DNA of 51,394 bases from Polyangium spumosum (lineage in GTDB: Bacteria; Myxococcota_A; Polyangia; Polyangiales; Polyangiaceae). A program made the position numbers and the translations under genes. Shown here piece by piece: positions 31,578 through 41,677 of this stretch (position 1 is its first letter; each line of letters starts with the position of its first letter). The notes beneath the pieces are model-generated. The model was not told the origin of the DNA. It worked only from the letters and a program-made list of their open reading frames with translations, and did not search any database. The stretch lies in contig NZ_WJIE01000028.1 of assembly GCF_009649845.1 (NCBI RefSeq), positions 1 through 51,394 on the forward strand, written 5' to 3'.

Positions 31578-32328
31578 GACCGCCTCCATCAATGTCGTAA
31601 CCGCCGCCGAGCCGAAACGGCATCGTCATTTCCCCGAGCATGTTCGCCGCGCCGACCGGCCAGAACGCCGCCCCGCTCCCTTCGGAGCCGCCGAGCTTGA
31701 AGCCGAGCTCGAGCCCGAGCCCGAGGATCGGAGCGTCCCGGAAGCGAAGGATCACGTGGACGGGGTAGCCGTGCGCGTCCTTCCACTTGAGGATTTGCCG
31801 CTTGATCGCCCGGACTTGTGCCACGGTCGCCGAGCTCCCGAGCGTTGACACCCCCAGAAGGAAGGGCATTCGCAGCGGCTCGATCCCTAGCGTCCCGAAA
31901 TTCGGGCCGAGGACGACCCAGAAACGCGAATACCAGGACCCCTCAGCGAACCGCCCTTGCCAATCCTCAACCACGAGGACATCCGGGAGCCCGAAGGCCC
32001 GCAGGCTTTCCTCGATGGCCCTCGCGGTCCCCGCCCTTTGATGCGTCTCCCAGGCCTTTTCCAGGCGTGCGAGGTACGCTTCGTCCGTCTCCCCCTCGAA
32101 GCGTTCGACGTCGAAGCCTTGCCCCTGCAAGCGCAGCGCATCGGGCGGACCGAGCCCAGGCCACCGCGCCTTGATCGCGGCGCGCAGCTCGTCGAGCGTG
32201 GCGTCCTTCGTCTCGCCGAGCAGAGCCAGGAAGGCTTGCGCATTCGGACCGCGGAGCCATTCCGCGTCGGTCCATTGCCCCCCGTCCGGAATGTTGCCGC
32301 GCTGAAGCTCGCGAAACTCGTCGGCCAT
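31567..32328 (-). CDS. Tail protein I-like baseplate protein (copy 2)
   Basis: 253 residues. The differences from 15774-16535 cluster in the helical segment around residue 90-100 (EKAWETHQRAGTAR against ERAWETHRGAGTSG) and near GVSTLGSS; the Gly-rich C-terminus is unchanged. The last 11 bases overlap the fibre gene. Confidence 0.75.
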   Translation of the reverse strand: MADEFRELQRGNIPDGGQWTDAEWLRGPNAQAFLALLGETKDATLDELRAAIKARWPGLGPPDALRLQGQGFDVERFEGETDEAYLARLEKAWETHQRAGTARAIEESLRAFGLPDVLVVEDWQGRFAEGSWYSRFWVVLGPNFGTLGIEPLRMPFLLGVSTLGSSATVAQVRAIKRQILKWKDAHGYPVHVILRFRDAPILGLGLELGFKLGGSEGSGAAFWPVGAANMLGEMTMPFRLGGGYDIDGGGHGL

Positions 32329-32343
32329 GCGTCCTCGGTTCGG

Positions 32344-33489
32344 TCAAAGCAAGGTGAATTGAGGGAGGAAGACGATCGCGTCCGTTGCCTTTGGGAGGAC
32401 GTCCCGCGCGGGCGACACGAGCCGGACATCCACCGTCCCGCTGGCGACATCGACGAGCTCTTCGATCAGCCGCGCGCGGTAGAGGACCTCGCCGAGCGGA
32501 TAATCCGATTGCAGGGTGACGAGCCGCCCGATCGCTTCCGCCACCGCGTGCGGATTCGTCGGGTTTCGCAGGCTCGCGACGATCGGCACCTCGAGCAGCG
32601 TTGCCGCGAAGCACCGGAGGGGCCCCGTCCCCACGGCCTTCAGCCCCGCGAGGTAGCCGCGGACGGCCTTCACCTCGACCGCCGACGCCGGCCCCGCCGG
32701 ATTGGCGAGGTAGACGTCCACGCTCCCCGGACCGTTCGGGTTATCGTCGCGGACGCGGAAGCGCGAGACGGAGAGCCCGAAAAGCTCGGCCGCCTTGCGG
32801 ATGCGATAGCGGACGGCCGCGAGGTTTCCACCTGCGCCGAGGGAGCCCCACTTGTCCCGGCACTTCGCGCGGAGGCTCGGATCGCTCTCTTCGTCCGCGC
32901 CGGCCCGCGTGATCCATGTCCCCGTCGCGGGATCGGCGGGATTCGAGATGCGGACCCCTTGGAGCGGCGTATTCAGAAACGAAATGGTTGACGGAGGGAC
33001 GTTGTACCGCGCGCCGGCTGCCTCGGCGCGAAAGGTGAGCGCGAGGCTTCCGCCCTTTGGCAGCGTCCCGCCGTCAACGTTCACGTACCGGAGAGGTTCG
33101 GCGAGCTCGGGCCCGAAGACCGCCGCGAGCTCGCCCGGTTGGATGACGTGCAGCGAGTCGTCGGCGAATTCCGTGAGGACCATCCGCCCCTCGGTCGGGA
33201 TGGCCTCGCGCCGCAGCTCTTGAAACCAGCCGAGCGCGACGAGATCGAGCCACGCGCCGAACGGCCCGTTTTCGTCGTCGCCGAGGTATCCGCCGCGCGT
33301 GATTGCGATCCTCGCCGCCTCCCATGCCTCGACCGTTTGCGCCTCGATTTCGAGGAGCACACGCCCGATCCGCTTCGAGTCCCAGCCCCGCGCGCGCAGC
33401 CCGAGCCCGTGAGCCTTTTCGAGCAGGTCCTCGAAGATGACGTCCTTTCGGCGAGCCCGGAGCAGCGCCGCGAGCGACGGCGCGCCCAT
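32344..33489 (-). CDS. Baseplate J-like protein (copy 2)
   Basis: 381 residues from ATG at 33489 (a TTG lies one codon earlier). The J-family run ADEESDPSLRAK is intact. About ten substitutions against copy 1, including the last residues (FLPQFTLL for FVPQLILL). Confidence 0.88.
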   Translation of the reverse strand: MGAPSLAALLRARRKDVIFEDLLEKAHGLGLRARGWDSKRIGRVLLEIEAQTVEAWEAARIAITRGGYLGDDENGPFGAWLDLVALGWFQELRREAIPTEGRMVLTEFADDSLHVIQPGELAAVFGPELAEPLRYVNVDGGTLPKGGSLALTFRAEAAGARYNVPPSTISFLNTPLQGVRISNPADPATGTWITRAGADEESDPSLRAKCRDKWGSLGAGGNLAAVRYRIRKAAELFGLSVSRFRVRDDNPNGPGSVDVYLANPAGPASAVEVKAVRGYLAGLKAVGTGPLRCFAATLLEVPIVASLRNPTNPHAVAEAIGRLVTLQSDYPLGEVLYRARLIEELVDVASGTVDVRLVSPARDVLPKATDAIVFLPQFTLL

Positions 33490-33896
33490 CAAGCAGCCTC
33501 CCCGAGCGGGCGGAAGAGGACGCGCCGCGCCTCGCCCGTCTCGACCGTGAGGAGGTAGCTCCCTTCGGCGAGCTCGAGGCGCCCCACGATGAAGAGCACG
33601 CCGCCACGCAGCTCCGCGCGCACCGAGGCCCCGACGACGCCCGGCTCTTGCAGCGCCTCGCCTTCGAGGAGCTCGCCGAGCCGATAGAGGTCTGTCGGCG
33701 AGGGATCCGCGTTGATCATCCGGAGGACGTTGACGCCTTCAGCGGGCGACCAGGGAAGCGCGCCCGAGCTCATGAGCCACCGGCGCGCCACGGCCTCGAG
33801 GACGACGTGCGGTCCTTCGACGACCGAATCGAAATCGATATCGATCGACCCATCCGGACCGAACGTGCTTAGATCGTCGCCATAGTCGATCGCCAT
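33489..33896 (-). CDS. Baseplate wedge protein GPW/gp25 family (copy 2)
   Basis: 135 residues starting MAIDYGDDLSTFG at 33896; one substitution (Arg to His in VEGPHVV) against copy 1, which is among the strongest conservation of the module. Confidence 0.8.
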   Translation of the reverse strand: MAIDYGDDLSTFGPDGSIDIDFDSVVEGPHVVLEAVARRWLMSSGALPWSPAEGVNVLRMINADPSPTDLYRLGELLEGEALQEPGVVGASVRAELRGGVLFIVGRLELAEGSYLLTVETGEARRVLFRPLGEAA

Positions 33897-33900
33897 CGGC

Positions 33901-34440
33901 CTATCCCAGCAGCGAGGCGAGCCCGCTTGTGATGATGCCTCGGATCGGGATCTCGACCACCGAAGGCCCGGAGACCTGAACGCCGAGGGCCCCGAGGACG
34001 ACCGCGATCGCCGAGCCGGGCGGCTTCCATTCAATCGTGCAGATGGCCGCCGGTTCCGTGACTGTCCGGAGGACGAGCGTCCCCGAATCCGTGGAATCGT
34101 CGACCCGTGCAACGGCCTTCGTTCCGCCGCCGAGGACGATCCGGATCATGGCCGCATCCGTCTCCCACAGCCCCGCGAAGGGCTTGGCCGGATCCCCGTC
34201 GGAAAAACCGACCTTCACGCGCGCCCCCTTCGCCACCTCGACCCGCACGCCCGGCAGACCGAGCCATATCGGGACGCCCGACAAACCAGGCATGTCCGCG
34301 GCATCGAGGCGCAGATCGAGCGTCCCGTCGGTCCCTTGTGCCACGACCGTGGCATCATGTGCGGCCAGGTATTGCAGCGGAACCGGGAGCGCTTGCGCCA
34401 CGATCCGCCGGAGGATCTCCTTCTCGCGCGTCGCAGTCAT
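33901..34440 (-). CDS. Baseplate spike/puncturing protein (copy 2)
   Basis: 179 residues with the intact GDPAKPFAGLW signature; about six conservative changes against copy 1, chiefly in the C-terminal strands. ATG overlaps the hub stop. Confidence 0.8.
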   Translation of the reverse strand: MTATREKEILRRIVAQALPVPLQYLAAHDATVVAQGTDGTLDLRLDAADMPGLSGVPIWLGLPGVRVEVAKGARVKVGFSDGDPAKPFAGLWETDAAMIRIVLGGGTKAVARVDDSTDSGTLVLRTVTEPAAICTIEWKPPGSAIAVVLGALGVQVSGPSVVEIPIRGIITSGLASLLG

Positions 34441-35108
34441 GACCCGCCCTCATCGAAGATGACCTCGGTCCGGAAGGCCCCGGCATCGTTCACGTGGTGA
34501 ACCACGCGCCCGACGCGTCGCCCCTCGAGCAGCATCCCCGGCTCGATGTCCGGAGCCCCTTGCGCGTACACCGCCCGCGCATGCGCCCCGTCTTCCGAGA
34601 CGCAGAACGGACGCCCGGGATACGCGGGCCAAGCCTCGACGCCGACGCGAATTGTACCGTTCCGCCGAACCCGCCACACGACGCCCGCCCGTCGACAGAT
34701 CACGTTGAGCGCTTCCGCGGCCCGAGCACGCGCCCGAACCCACCGCGCGAGCAGCGGCAGCCCGTCGAGCCCTTCGAGCTCGGCCGCCTCCTCGCCGGCT
34801 TCGCGCAGGATCGCCGAGACGACGAGCCGCGGCGGAGCCAGTTGATACTGCCGCGGAGGGAGCTCCCGCCGCAGCCCACCGCGCCCGCCGACGATGAACG
34901 CCCGCGCGCGCCCCTCGAAGGCCCGGCTATCAAGCACCGTGCCCGAGAACTCGACCGGCGCGGCATCCTCCACGCCCATAGCGACGACGACCGCCCCCGC
35001 GAGGTGCTCGCCCGTGTCGACCTCGACCTCCGCCGTCCAGGCCCCCGCGAGCGGCATCGAGAGCCGCAGCGAGATCACTTCGAGCGCGCCGATCTGTACG
35101 AGGCTCAC
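34437..35108 (-). CDS. Baseplate hub protein, short (copy 2)
   Basis: 223 residues. More variable than its neighbours (about 10-12 substitutions: GEHLAGA for GEPLAGS, AEALNVI for GDSLNVV, VYAQGAP for MYAQEAP), all without length change. GTG start overlaps the preceding stop. Confidence 0.7.
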   Translation of the reverse strand: MSLVQIGALEVISLRLSMPLAGAWTAEVEVDTGEHLAGAVVVAMGVEDAAPVEFSGTVLDSRAFEGRARAFIVGGRGGLRRELPPRQYQLAPPRLVVSAILREAGEEAAELEGLDGLPLLARWVRARARAAEALNVICRRAGVVWRVRRNGTIRVGVEAWPAYPGRPFCVSEDGAHARAVYAQGAPDIEPGMLLEGRRVGRVVHHVNDAGAFRTEVIFDEGGS

Positions 35109-35692
35109 GGCCGGTTCGCTCCCGCCACGGCTTTCGCCGCCGCCGTCGCGAAGAGCGCGCCGATGCCCTTATGAGCAACCGTGCTCCCCGGCTTGACCTC
35201 ATGCCACGGCTTGTTTTCGTAGGGAACAGCCGTGCTCGGCGTTTCCACCGCGTCCGGCTTCTTCGGGGCGACCTCGGCCGGAGGCGGAGGCGCCCATTCC
35301 TTGCAATGCCAGACGATTGTCCCGACCTGGAACTCGTCCCAATCCGGGCCCTCGTAAGACTCGATGGATACCGCGTTGATCTTCGCGAGGCGGCATTTGG
35401 GATGCCCGATCTTGTGCGGCCCGCTCCCCGGTTGGAGCCGCTCGATCGCCGCCTCCATGTCGGGCCATAGGGCCTCGGTGAAACGCACGGTGATCGTCAC
35501 CTCGGCGAGCTCGCGCGCTGCATTCGTCGTGGTCGGCTTCGACGCGCCGCCCTTCCGCTTGGTATCGAGCTTCGCTTTCGGCTGGACCTTGAGCGTCGCC
35601 GTCCCCTCCCGAGGGTTCGGCGGAAGATCGCCCGGCCCGAGGGTCACGGTATCCCAGACGTCCGGGTTATCGCTCGGCGCGGGAATCGGCAT
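35105..35692 (-). CDS. Tail/baseplate protein at gpN position (copy 2)
   Basis: 195 residues from ATG at 35692 (MPIPAPSDN); the longer open frame reads into the tape-measure gene and is rejected. Two substitutions against copy 1. Here a single base separates it from the tape-measure stop, instead of the one-base overlap in copy 1. Confidence 0.65.
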   Translation of the reverse strand: MPIPAPSDNPDVWDTVTLGPGDLPPNPREGTATLKVQPKAKLDTKRKGGASKPTTTNAARELAEVTITVRFTEALWPDMEAAIERLQPGSGPHKIGHPKCRLAKINAVSIESYEGPDWDEFQVGTIVWHCKEWAPPPPAEVAPKKPDAVETPSTAVPYENKPWHEVKPGSTVAHKGIGALFATAAAKAVAGANRP

Positions 35693-35693
35693 G

Positions 35694-38324
35694 TCAAGCC
35701 GCCTCCTCAGCGAGACGTTGGAGCTCGGCCCAGAGCCCGCGGGCAACGGCTTCCCCGTCCTGCTCCGTTGCGCTGCCTTGGACGACGATCTGGATCGCCC
35801 CGGCCTCGAAGTGCATCACCACCCGCTCGCCCCCGTGCAGGGCCGAGCGCCCGGCCCGCGCGCCCGCGCTCGAGGCGATCCCCGAGCCGCCGACGCCGGC
35901 CGCCTTCGAGGGGGTCACGAGGTTGTCGTTGGCCGCCCGCGTCGCCGCAAACGCCATCGCTTCCGCGGCCCGGACCACGCGCCCCGCGCCGCCCGTGATG
36001 CCCACCTCGGCGCCGCCGGCCATGTTCCAGCCGATCCCCTCGAACACGCGCGACGGACTTGCGATCCCGAGCGTCCGCTTCGCCGTGGAGATGGCCCCGC
36101 CGGCCATGGCCTTGACCGCAGCAGCGACCGCCAGCGCACCGGCGCGGATACTGCCGACCAGGCCATCGACGATCGCGGTCCCCGCCGAGCTCCCCGCTTC
36201 CGCGAGGCCCTCGCCCGAGAATAAGCCCCCCAGCCATTCCACGAAGGTAACGAGATATCCGTATGTTGCGAGCACCGCCGCGTAGGCCGAGCCGACGAAG
36301 GAGGCCCACTTCGCCGCCGCAACTCCGATGACGCCGATCGCGACCCCTGCCACGCCCGCGATCAAGCCGACCCCCTTCGCCACGCGTTCGATCCACGGGA
36401 CATCATCGACCCCGAGGAACTTGGAGAGCTCGCCGAGCGGCCCCGCGTTCATCGCGTCGAGTTTCTCGAAGACGCCCAGAGCTCCGCCGAGCCCCGTCCG
36501 AAAGCCCGAAATGACGGCCGAAATGATCGGCTCCGCCTGCTCCATCTTCGCCACCACGCGATCGATGAACTTCCCTGGATCCTGCTCCGCGAAGAGCCCG
36601 CCGAACACCTTGTTCAGCACCCGCCCGAGGGACCCCGTGATCCTGGCCCAGCGTGGCCCCGAGGGGTCCAGGCTATCGCGCACGCCCCCCACGAATGCCT
36701 TGAAGGACCGCATCCCCGGGGTCACGTCGAGGTCCATGAGCAGGTTCCCGGGCACGGCGCGGAGCCGTCCGAGAAGCCCCGTGATATCCTCCAGCGACTT
36801 CGCCCGCGCCGCGAGCCCCGCCGCCCGTCCGCCTGACAGCTCGTTGATCGCCGCGAGGATCGCCTCGATGGTATCCGCCGCCCCCAGCTTCCCGGCGCTC
36901 TGCATTCGTCGAATTTCGTCGGTGCTCTTCCCAAGCCTAGCGGCAAGCTTTCCGTACACCTTGTCAGCCGAGAGCCCCGCCTCGGTGAGCATGTTCAGCT
37001 CGTCTCCCTGAAGGTAGCCTTGAGCTTGGATTTTCCCCATCGCTCGGACGATGGAGTCGACGTTCGCCTCGGGGTTGACCGTGCCGAGATCAGCGACGGA
37101 TCGGACAATTCGATCGACGATTGTTGTATCGAACCCCTTCCCGAGCAGCTCGACGAATTGCCCGATGGTCTCGCGTCGACCTTGCCCGACGAAATCCGCC
37201 GTGCGAACCGCTGTTTGGAAGACCTTGTCCGCGTCCCCCTGAGTGCGCCGCAGGATGGCGAGCGCCCGCGTCGCATCCTCGCGAAACGCCGCCGCGTCGA
37301 CAGCCGCCGAGCCCAGATCGAACGCCGCCCGCGCCGCCCCCGAGGCTACCGCCGCCCCCGCAGCCGCGAGCGCTGCGACCGCAGCAGCGCGCCCGCCCCC
37401 CACGCCGAGCTCGCCGCCTCGCCCCCCATCGTCATCGAGGCCCGTCCGTGCTTGCTTCCGCATCTCTCGAAGCTGACGCTCCAGCATCGCCTCGCGCCGT
37501 TCCTGCGCCGGGTTGAACCGCTGAACCGAATCGGCGAGCCGCGCCTCCGTCTTGCTGACCTTGGACTCCAGGCCCTTCCGCCGCCGCTGCTCCTCGCGTT
37601 GCGCCAGCCGATGCGCCCTTGCGGCGCGCTTTTCCGCGGCCGCCTCCGTGGTTCGTCGCGCCCTTTCGGCCGAGGACTGCACACGCGCCGCCGAGGCGGC
37701 CCTCTTCTTCGCAGTCGCCTCCGCGCGCTCCGCGGCCGCCCGTTGCTTTGCGGCTTTCTCGCCCAGCCGTTCCGCTTGCCGTTCCGCGGCCGACTGCGCC
37801 CGCGCAGCCGACGCCGAGCGCTTCCGCGCCGCCTCCTCGGCCCGCTCCGCGCTCGCCCGGAGCCGCGCCGCCTTCACCGCCGCGCGCTCCGCCTGCTGCT
37901 CCGCCTTGCCTGCCTTGACGCTGGCCTCCCGCAGCCGCGCCGCCCTCGTCGCCGCCTCCTCCGCCTTTTCCGCCGCCTTGTTCGCCTCCTCCCGCAGCGC
38001 CGCCGCTTTCTTCGCCGTCGCCGCCGCCTTGTCCTCCGCCTCGCGCGTCGCATTCGCCACGCGTTCGGCCGCCTCCCGCGCCTTCCCCTCGGTCTTCGTC
38101 GCGGCCTCCCGGACCGCCGCCGCTCGCTTCGCCGCCTCGGTCGCCTTGTCCTGCGCCGCGCTCGCCGCCTTCGCCGTCCGCTCGATCTTCGCCGCCGCGC
38201 CCGCGTCCACGTTCACGGACCCGAGCCCGCCGAGCGCGCCTGCAAGGCGTTCCACGCTCGCCGCTGCCTTCGCCGCGGGCCTCGCCACATCCTCGCGCAG
38301 AACGACCTTTTCCGAGACCGTCAT
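35694..38324 (-). CDS. Tail tape measure protein (copy 2)
   Basis: 876 residues with the same layout as copy 1. It is the most diverged protein of the module: residues about 130-340 (about 37300-37930) differ in roughly a third of positions or more (for example RRTTEAAAEKRAARAHRLAQ against KSKAEEASAKRVAKAKKDAD), while the tape-measure domain and hydrophobic region are mostly conserved. Near the end SALHGGERVVMHFEAGAI replaces the copy-1 sequence. Length is preserved within one residue, as required if tail length is fixed. Confidence 0.9.
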   Translation of the reverse strand: MTVSEKVVLREDVARPAAKAAASVERLAGALGGLGSVNVDAGAAAKIERTAKAASAAQDKATEAAKRAAAVREAATKTEGKAREAAERVANATREAEDKAAATAKKAAALREEANKAAEKAEEAATRAARLREASVKAGKAEQQAERAAVKAARLRASAERAEEAARKRSASAARAQSAAERQAERLGEKAAKQRAAAERAEATAKKRAASAARVQSSAERARRTTEAAAEKRAARAHRLAQREEQRRRKGLESKVSKTEARLADSVQRFNPAQERREAMLERQLREMRKQARTGLDDDGGRGGELGVGGGRAAAVAALAAAGAAVASGAARAAFDLGSAAVDAAAFREDATRALAILRRTQGDADKVFQTAVRTADFVGQGRRETIGQFVELLGKGFDTTIVDRIVRSVADLGTVNPEANVDSIVRAMGKIQAQGYLQGDELNMLTEAGLSADKVYGKLAARLGKSTDEIRRMQSAGKLGAADTIEAILAAINELSGGRAAGLAARAKSLEDITGLLGRLRAVPGNLLMDLDVTPGMRSFKAFVGGVRDSLDPSGPRWARITGSLGRVLNKVFGGLFAEQDPGKFIDRVVAKMEQAEPIISAVISGFRTGLGGALGVFEKLDAMNAGPLGELSKFLGVDDVPWIERVAKGVGLIAGVAGVAIGVIGVAAAKWASFVGSAYAAVLATYGYLVTFVEWLGGLFSGEGLAEAGSSAGTAIVDGLVGSIRAGALAVAAAVKAMAGGAISTAKRTLGIASPSRVFEGIGWNMAGGAEVGITGGAGRVVRAAEAMAFAATRAANDNLVTPSKAAGVGGSGIASSAGARAGRSALHGGERVVMHFEAGAIQIVVQGSATEQDGEAVARGLWAELQRLAEEAA

Positions 38325-39162
38325 GGGTCATTCCATTTAATGTTCGACTGAAGAAACGCCGCAATCATGAGCGCCGCCGCGCGCGCCGGCTCGGAATCGC
38401 CATCGACGCCGCACAGCTCGAGGAGCCCGTCCGCGACCAGGCCCGGATCCGTTCGCGCCTGTCGCAGCAGGCTTAGATCCCCCCCACGCGAAGCTTTGCC
38501 CCCGCGCCGGCCAGATCCATCACCACCTCGCCGACGGCACTCGCGAGGCCCGGCGCGCGCTCGAAGACGGCCGCCACGGCTTCACTCGTCGGCCATTCGA
38601 TCGCGTTGAGGGAAAGCCGATAGAGCCCCTCGAAGACCTTGCCTTGCGCGGTCAGCCGCCGCGCCGCCGTATATTGCGAGGAGCTCGGACACTTCAGCAA
38701 CCACAAGCCCGTCGGCAGCCGCAGCGCGACGCGTTGCGAGGGCCCACGCGCCTCCGCCGCGAGCTCGGCGCACTTCGCCTCCGCCAGGCCCGCCGCCGCG
38801 AGCGTGATCCAGTCGTCGGAACCGAGCTTGCCGAGCGGGATCGTTTCCAGCTCGTCGTCCGGCGCCCCGGCGAGCTCCGCCAGGATCGGCCAGGCCAGTT
38901 CAGACAGCGCCGGAACCTCCTCGAGCACCTTCGCGAGCTCCGCCGCATCGGGCCAGGCCACGCAATCGATCAGCAGGTTGTGGAGCGCATCCGGGCGCCC
39001 GGCAGGCCTGGAGAGCCCATCAAACGCCGCCGCCCACGCCTTCCGCGTCGGAGGCTTCACCACGACCGCCGCGCCCTCGCGATCCTCGACCTCGATCAGC
39101 CGCAGCTCCCCGCCGTGCGTCCGCCGCAGCTCCGCCCGCACCTCATCCGTCAGCTTGCGCAT
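38321..39162 (-). CDS. Tail assembly chaperone, -1 frameshift form (copy 2)
   Basis: The same G GGG GGG heptamer (38479-38485, C-run on the given strand) leads to a 52-codon extension ending ...FLQSNIKWNDP with its stop overlapping the tape-measure ATG. Only about three residues differ from the copy-1 extension, with silent changes as well, so the extension is under protein-level selection. Confidence 0.75.
38473..39162 (-). CDS. Tail assembly chaperone, short form (copy 2)
   Basis: 229 residues with both internal repeats. The few differences fall in the first repeat (DAAELAKVLEEV against DAAALSAVLEEV). Confidence 0.8.
   Translation of the reverse strand: MRKLTDEVRAELRRTHGGELRLIEVEDREGAAVVVKPPTRKAWAAAFDGLSRPAGRPDALHNLLIDCVAWPDAAELAKVLEEVPALSELAWPILAELAGAPDDELETIPLGKLGSDDWITLAAAGLAEAKCAELAAEARGPSQRVALRLPTGLWLLKCPSSSQYTAARRLTAQGKVFEGLYRLSLNAIEWPTSEAVAAVFERAPGLASAVGEVVMDLAGAGAKLRVGGI
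38479..38485 (-). other. Slippery heptamer for -1 frameshift (copy 2)
   Basis: Seven G on the minus strand in the same phase and distance to the zero-frame stop as at 9623-9629. Confidence 0.7.
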
Positions 39163-39168
39163 TTTCGA

Positions 39169-39627
39169 TCAGCTCCTCGGTTTCTTGAAAGGATCGATCC
39201 CGTTCTTTACGACCTTGAGGCAATTCCCTTCGAGCTTCGTCATCGAGGGATCCCCCGCCTGCGACGACGTTTCATCCCCGAGCGGCAGCCACGTCTCCAC
39301 GCGATCGATGATGTCCGGCCGGCCCGGGAGCGAATACACGATTTGCAGATCAACCGTCCGGTAGATCCAGCCGTCCCCTTGCTTCCCGCGCAGCTCGTCT
39401 TCCTCCCCGCGAGAAATCTCCATCTCGCATTTCGGCTCGGCCTTCCGCCCCCCGTGCGCCTTCGGTCCGGGTTGCGTCCCGCCGACCGTGCTCGAGGAGA
39501 GGCCATTTCCGTAGGTAATCGACGAGCACGTGGTGAACGTGTGCCGCTTGCCGTTGTGGAGGACCGCCGTGATCGTCAGATCATCATGAGCGAATTCCCC
39601 ACGCGGAGTGGTCACGGTATGCCCCAT
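39169..39627 (-). CDS. Tail tube protein (copy 2)
   Basis: 152 residues, two conservative Ile/Val changes against copy 1. One base separates it from the sheath stop. Confidence 0.82.
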   Translation of the reverse strand: MGHTVTTPRGEFAHDDLTITAVLHNGKRHTFTTCSSITYGNGLSSSTVGGTQPGPKAHGGRKAEPKCEMEISRGEEDELRGKQGDGWIYRTVDLQIVYSLPGRPDIIDRVETWLPLGDETSSQAGDPSMTKLEGNCLKVVKNGIDPFKKPRS

Positions 39628-39628
39628 G

Positions 39629-41677
39629 TCAGCCGCCCTCCTCCTCGTTGTCCGTCAAGAGCCCCGGCCCGAGCTCGGCCGAGACCCCGTAGATTTGCCC
39701 CCGGGGAACGACGGTCATCCGCGCCCGGAGCAGGTTCGTCTCGAAGATGTTGTCCGTGCGGACGACGCGCGCCCGTACCGCGCTCGCATGGTCGGGCATC
39801 AGCGCACCTGACAGGGCATTCGTTACAGCTCGGTCAATCGCGCCTGCGGTATTCGTTTCGAGCGCCCCGTCCTCGTTCAGCGGCGGATCGTTATTGATCT
39901 CGTTATCGAGCACTGGCTGCGCCGCGAGATACGCCTCGATCATGACGCGCGCCACGTTCAGATCCCGATATCGGCTCCGTTCGTCCGCCATCGTGAGCCC
40001 GCGAGCGAAGTACACGTTTCCCCCGCTCGTATCCATGACCGTGAACCGCGCCGCGCGGAGCTTCACCGTCGCGAGCCCCTCGTCCACCGGGAGCGCGTCC
40101 ACCTCCTTCAGCGGCCCGTCATCATGGTTGCCGAGGTCCGACGAGAACCGCACCGCCGCCGCCTTGTACGCGGCCGCCCACGATTGCGAGCGCAAGAGCG
40201 ACCCTTGCAGCGTCCCCCCGCGAAGCCACGCGCCACGAGCGCACACGCAGACGCGCCGCGAAACGAAACCCTCGAAGGCTTCCGCGAGCGCTTCGTCCGC
40301 CTCGCCGAGCGGCGCGCCGAGGATCGCGACGATCGGCCGCTTGAGCGCTTCGAGCTCAGCGATCTTCGTGTCGAGGGCCTCCGCCAGCGCCCTCGTTTCC
40401 GCAGCATCGGCGAGCTCGCCGACGACGTGCAGGAGCCGGAAATCGGCCTTCACGTGGACGAGCTTGTCGATCGCCTCGATCACGGCCTCGATCGCGAACC
40501 CCGGCGCGTTGCAGACGAACGCGTATTCCGTGTCCTTGACGAACGCCGCCGCGGGAAACAGGATCGTCACGCCGACGCCCGGGATCTTATGGTCCGCCTC
40601 GCGCCCCTTCGCCGTCGCCTTTGGGAGGCCGAGCAGTTCGATCGCGCTTCCGCCGAGGATCGCGAGGCTCGACGCCTCGCCGATCGTCTTGCTCGCAAGC
40701 CGCACCTTCGAGGCCGGAGCCACAAGCGACGCCGCCACGTTGTTCGCCTTCCCGAGCACCGCGACGACCGCCGCAGGATCAGCAGGCGGATCATCGAACT
40801 TGATGCTTTGTGCCTCGCCCGTGCCTTCCTGCAAATCGAGCGTCGCCCCGTCGAGGTCCCCCGCCTCGCCTTGCTTCACCCCGACCACCAGGCCGAGCGC
40901 GCCGAGCGCGGAGCCGCCGAGGAGCTCGATCGTCGCCGCCTTCCCGATGGCCTTCGAGGTCCATACGAGCCGCGCGCCCACGTCGAGCGAGAACACGCAC
41001 GAGCCGAAAGCGTTCGCCAATTGCGCCAGCAACGCGGCCCCGTCCTTCGGCGCCTCGAGCACACACGTCATCTCGGCGCCGTGGATCTTCGCCTCGATTC
41101 CCTTCCCATCGAGCAAGCCCCCGGCCCCGTACAGGCCCGAGGCCCCGAGGTCTTTGTCCCCGCGGACGACGGCCGGTGTTGCATACGCGAGCCGCGACAG
41201 ATCCCGCGTCCCAGTCACCTCGGCCGCCTTCCGCGAGGGAATCACGAGCTCGGTTCCGAACCGGGGAACCACCTGCGCGCCCGCCGCCGTCCCCGAAATC
41301 GACACGCGGAAGCGCCCGACACCTTGCGGCCCGCTCTTCGTGATGCGCACACGCACGGCCGCCGTATCCGTCGGAGCGCCCGCGAGCAGGAGCGCCGGCC
41401 CCGGTCCCGATTGCGTGAGCGGCCCGAGGACACCCGGAATGCTCGCCTCGATGGGAACCGCGAGCGTGCGCTGCCTTGAGACGCGGACCGCTTGCGCCGT
41501 GGCTTCCGTCAGCGGCCCCTCGCCGAGCGCCTTCGCAACGGGGGAGGGGACATCGAACGCATAAACGGTATTCTTCGGCCCGGCCGAGCAGACGCCCACT
41601 TTGGCGACCACCCGCGCGGCGGATGCCGGCTCGCCCGCCGGCCCGAATTCGGTGAACGTGATCTCAGCGCTCGGCAT
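39629..41677 (-). CDS. Contractile tail sheath protein (copy 2)
   Basis: 682 residues. Changes against copy 1 gather in the N-terminal third and in the two inserted modules (LLLAGAPTDTAAV for LVLSGDPTDAAAV; ATPAVVRG for AKSAVIRG; SSLAILGGSAIELLGLPKAT), whereas the C-terminal polymerisation domain is nearly identical. This supports the modules being exposed and non-essential for contraction. Confidence 0.85.
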   Translation of the reverse strand: MPSAEITFTEFGPAGEPASAARVVAKVGVCSAGPKNTVYAFDVPSPVAKALGEGPLTEATAQAVRVSRQRTLAVPIEASIPGVLGPLTQSGPGPALLLAGAPTDTAAVRVRITKSGPQGVGRFRVSISGTAAGAQVVPRFGTELVIPSRKAAEVTGTRDLSRLAYATPAVVRGDKDLGASGLYGAGGLLDGKGIEAKIHGAEMTCVLEAPKDGAALLAQLANAFGSCVFSLDVGARLVWTSKAIGKAATIELLGGSALGALGLVVGVKQGEAGDLDGATLDLQEGTGEAQSIKFDDPPADPAAVVAVLGKANNVAASLVAPASKVRLASKTIGEASSLAILGGSAIELLGLPKATAKGREADHKIPGVGVTILFPAAAFVKDTEYAFVCNAPGFAIEAVIEAIDKLVHVKADFRLLHVVGELADAAETRALAEALDTKIAELEALKRPIVAILGAPLGEADEALAEAFEGFVSRRVCVCARGAWLRGGTLQGSLLRSQSWAAAYKAAAVRFSSDLGNHDDGPLKEVDALPVDEGLATVKLRAARFTVMDTSGGNVYFARGLTMADERSRYRDLNVARVMIEAYLAAQPVLDNEINNDPPLNEDGALETNTAGAIDRAVTNALSGALMPDHASAVRARVVRTDNIFETNLLRARMTVVPRGQIYGVSAELGPGLLTDNEEEGG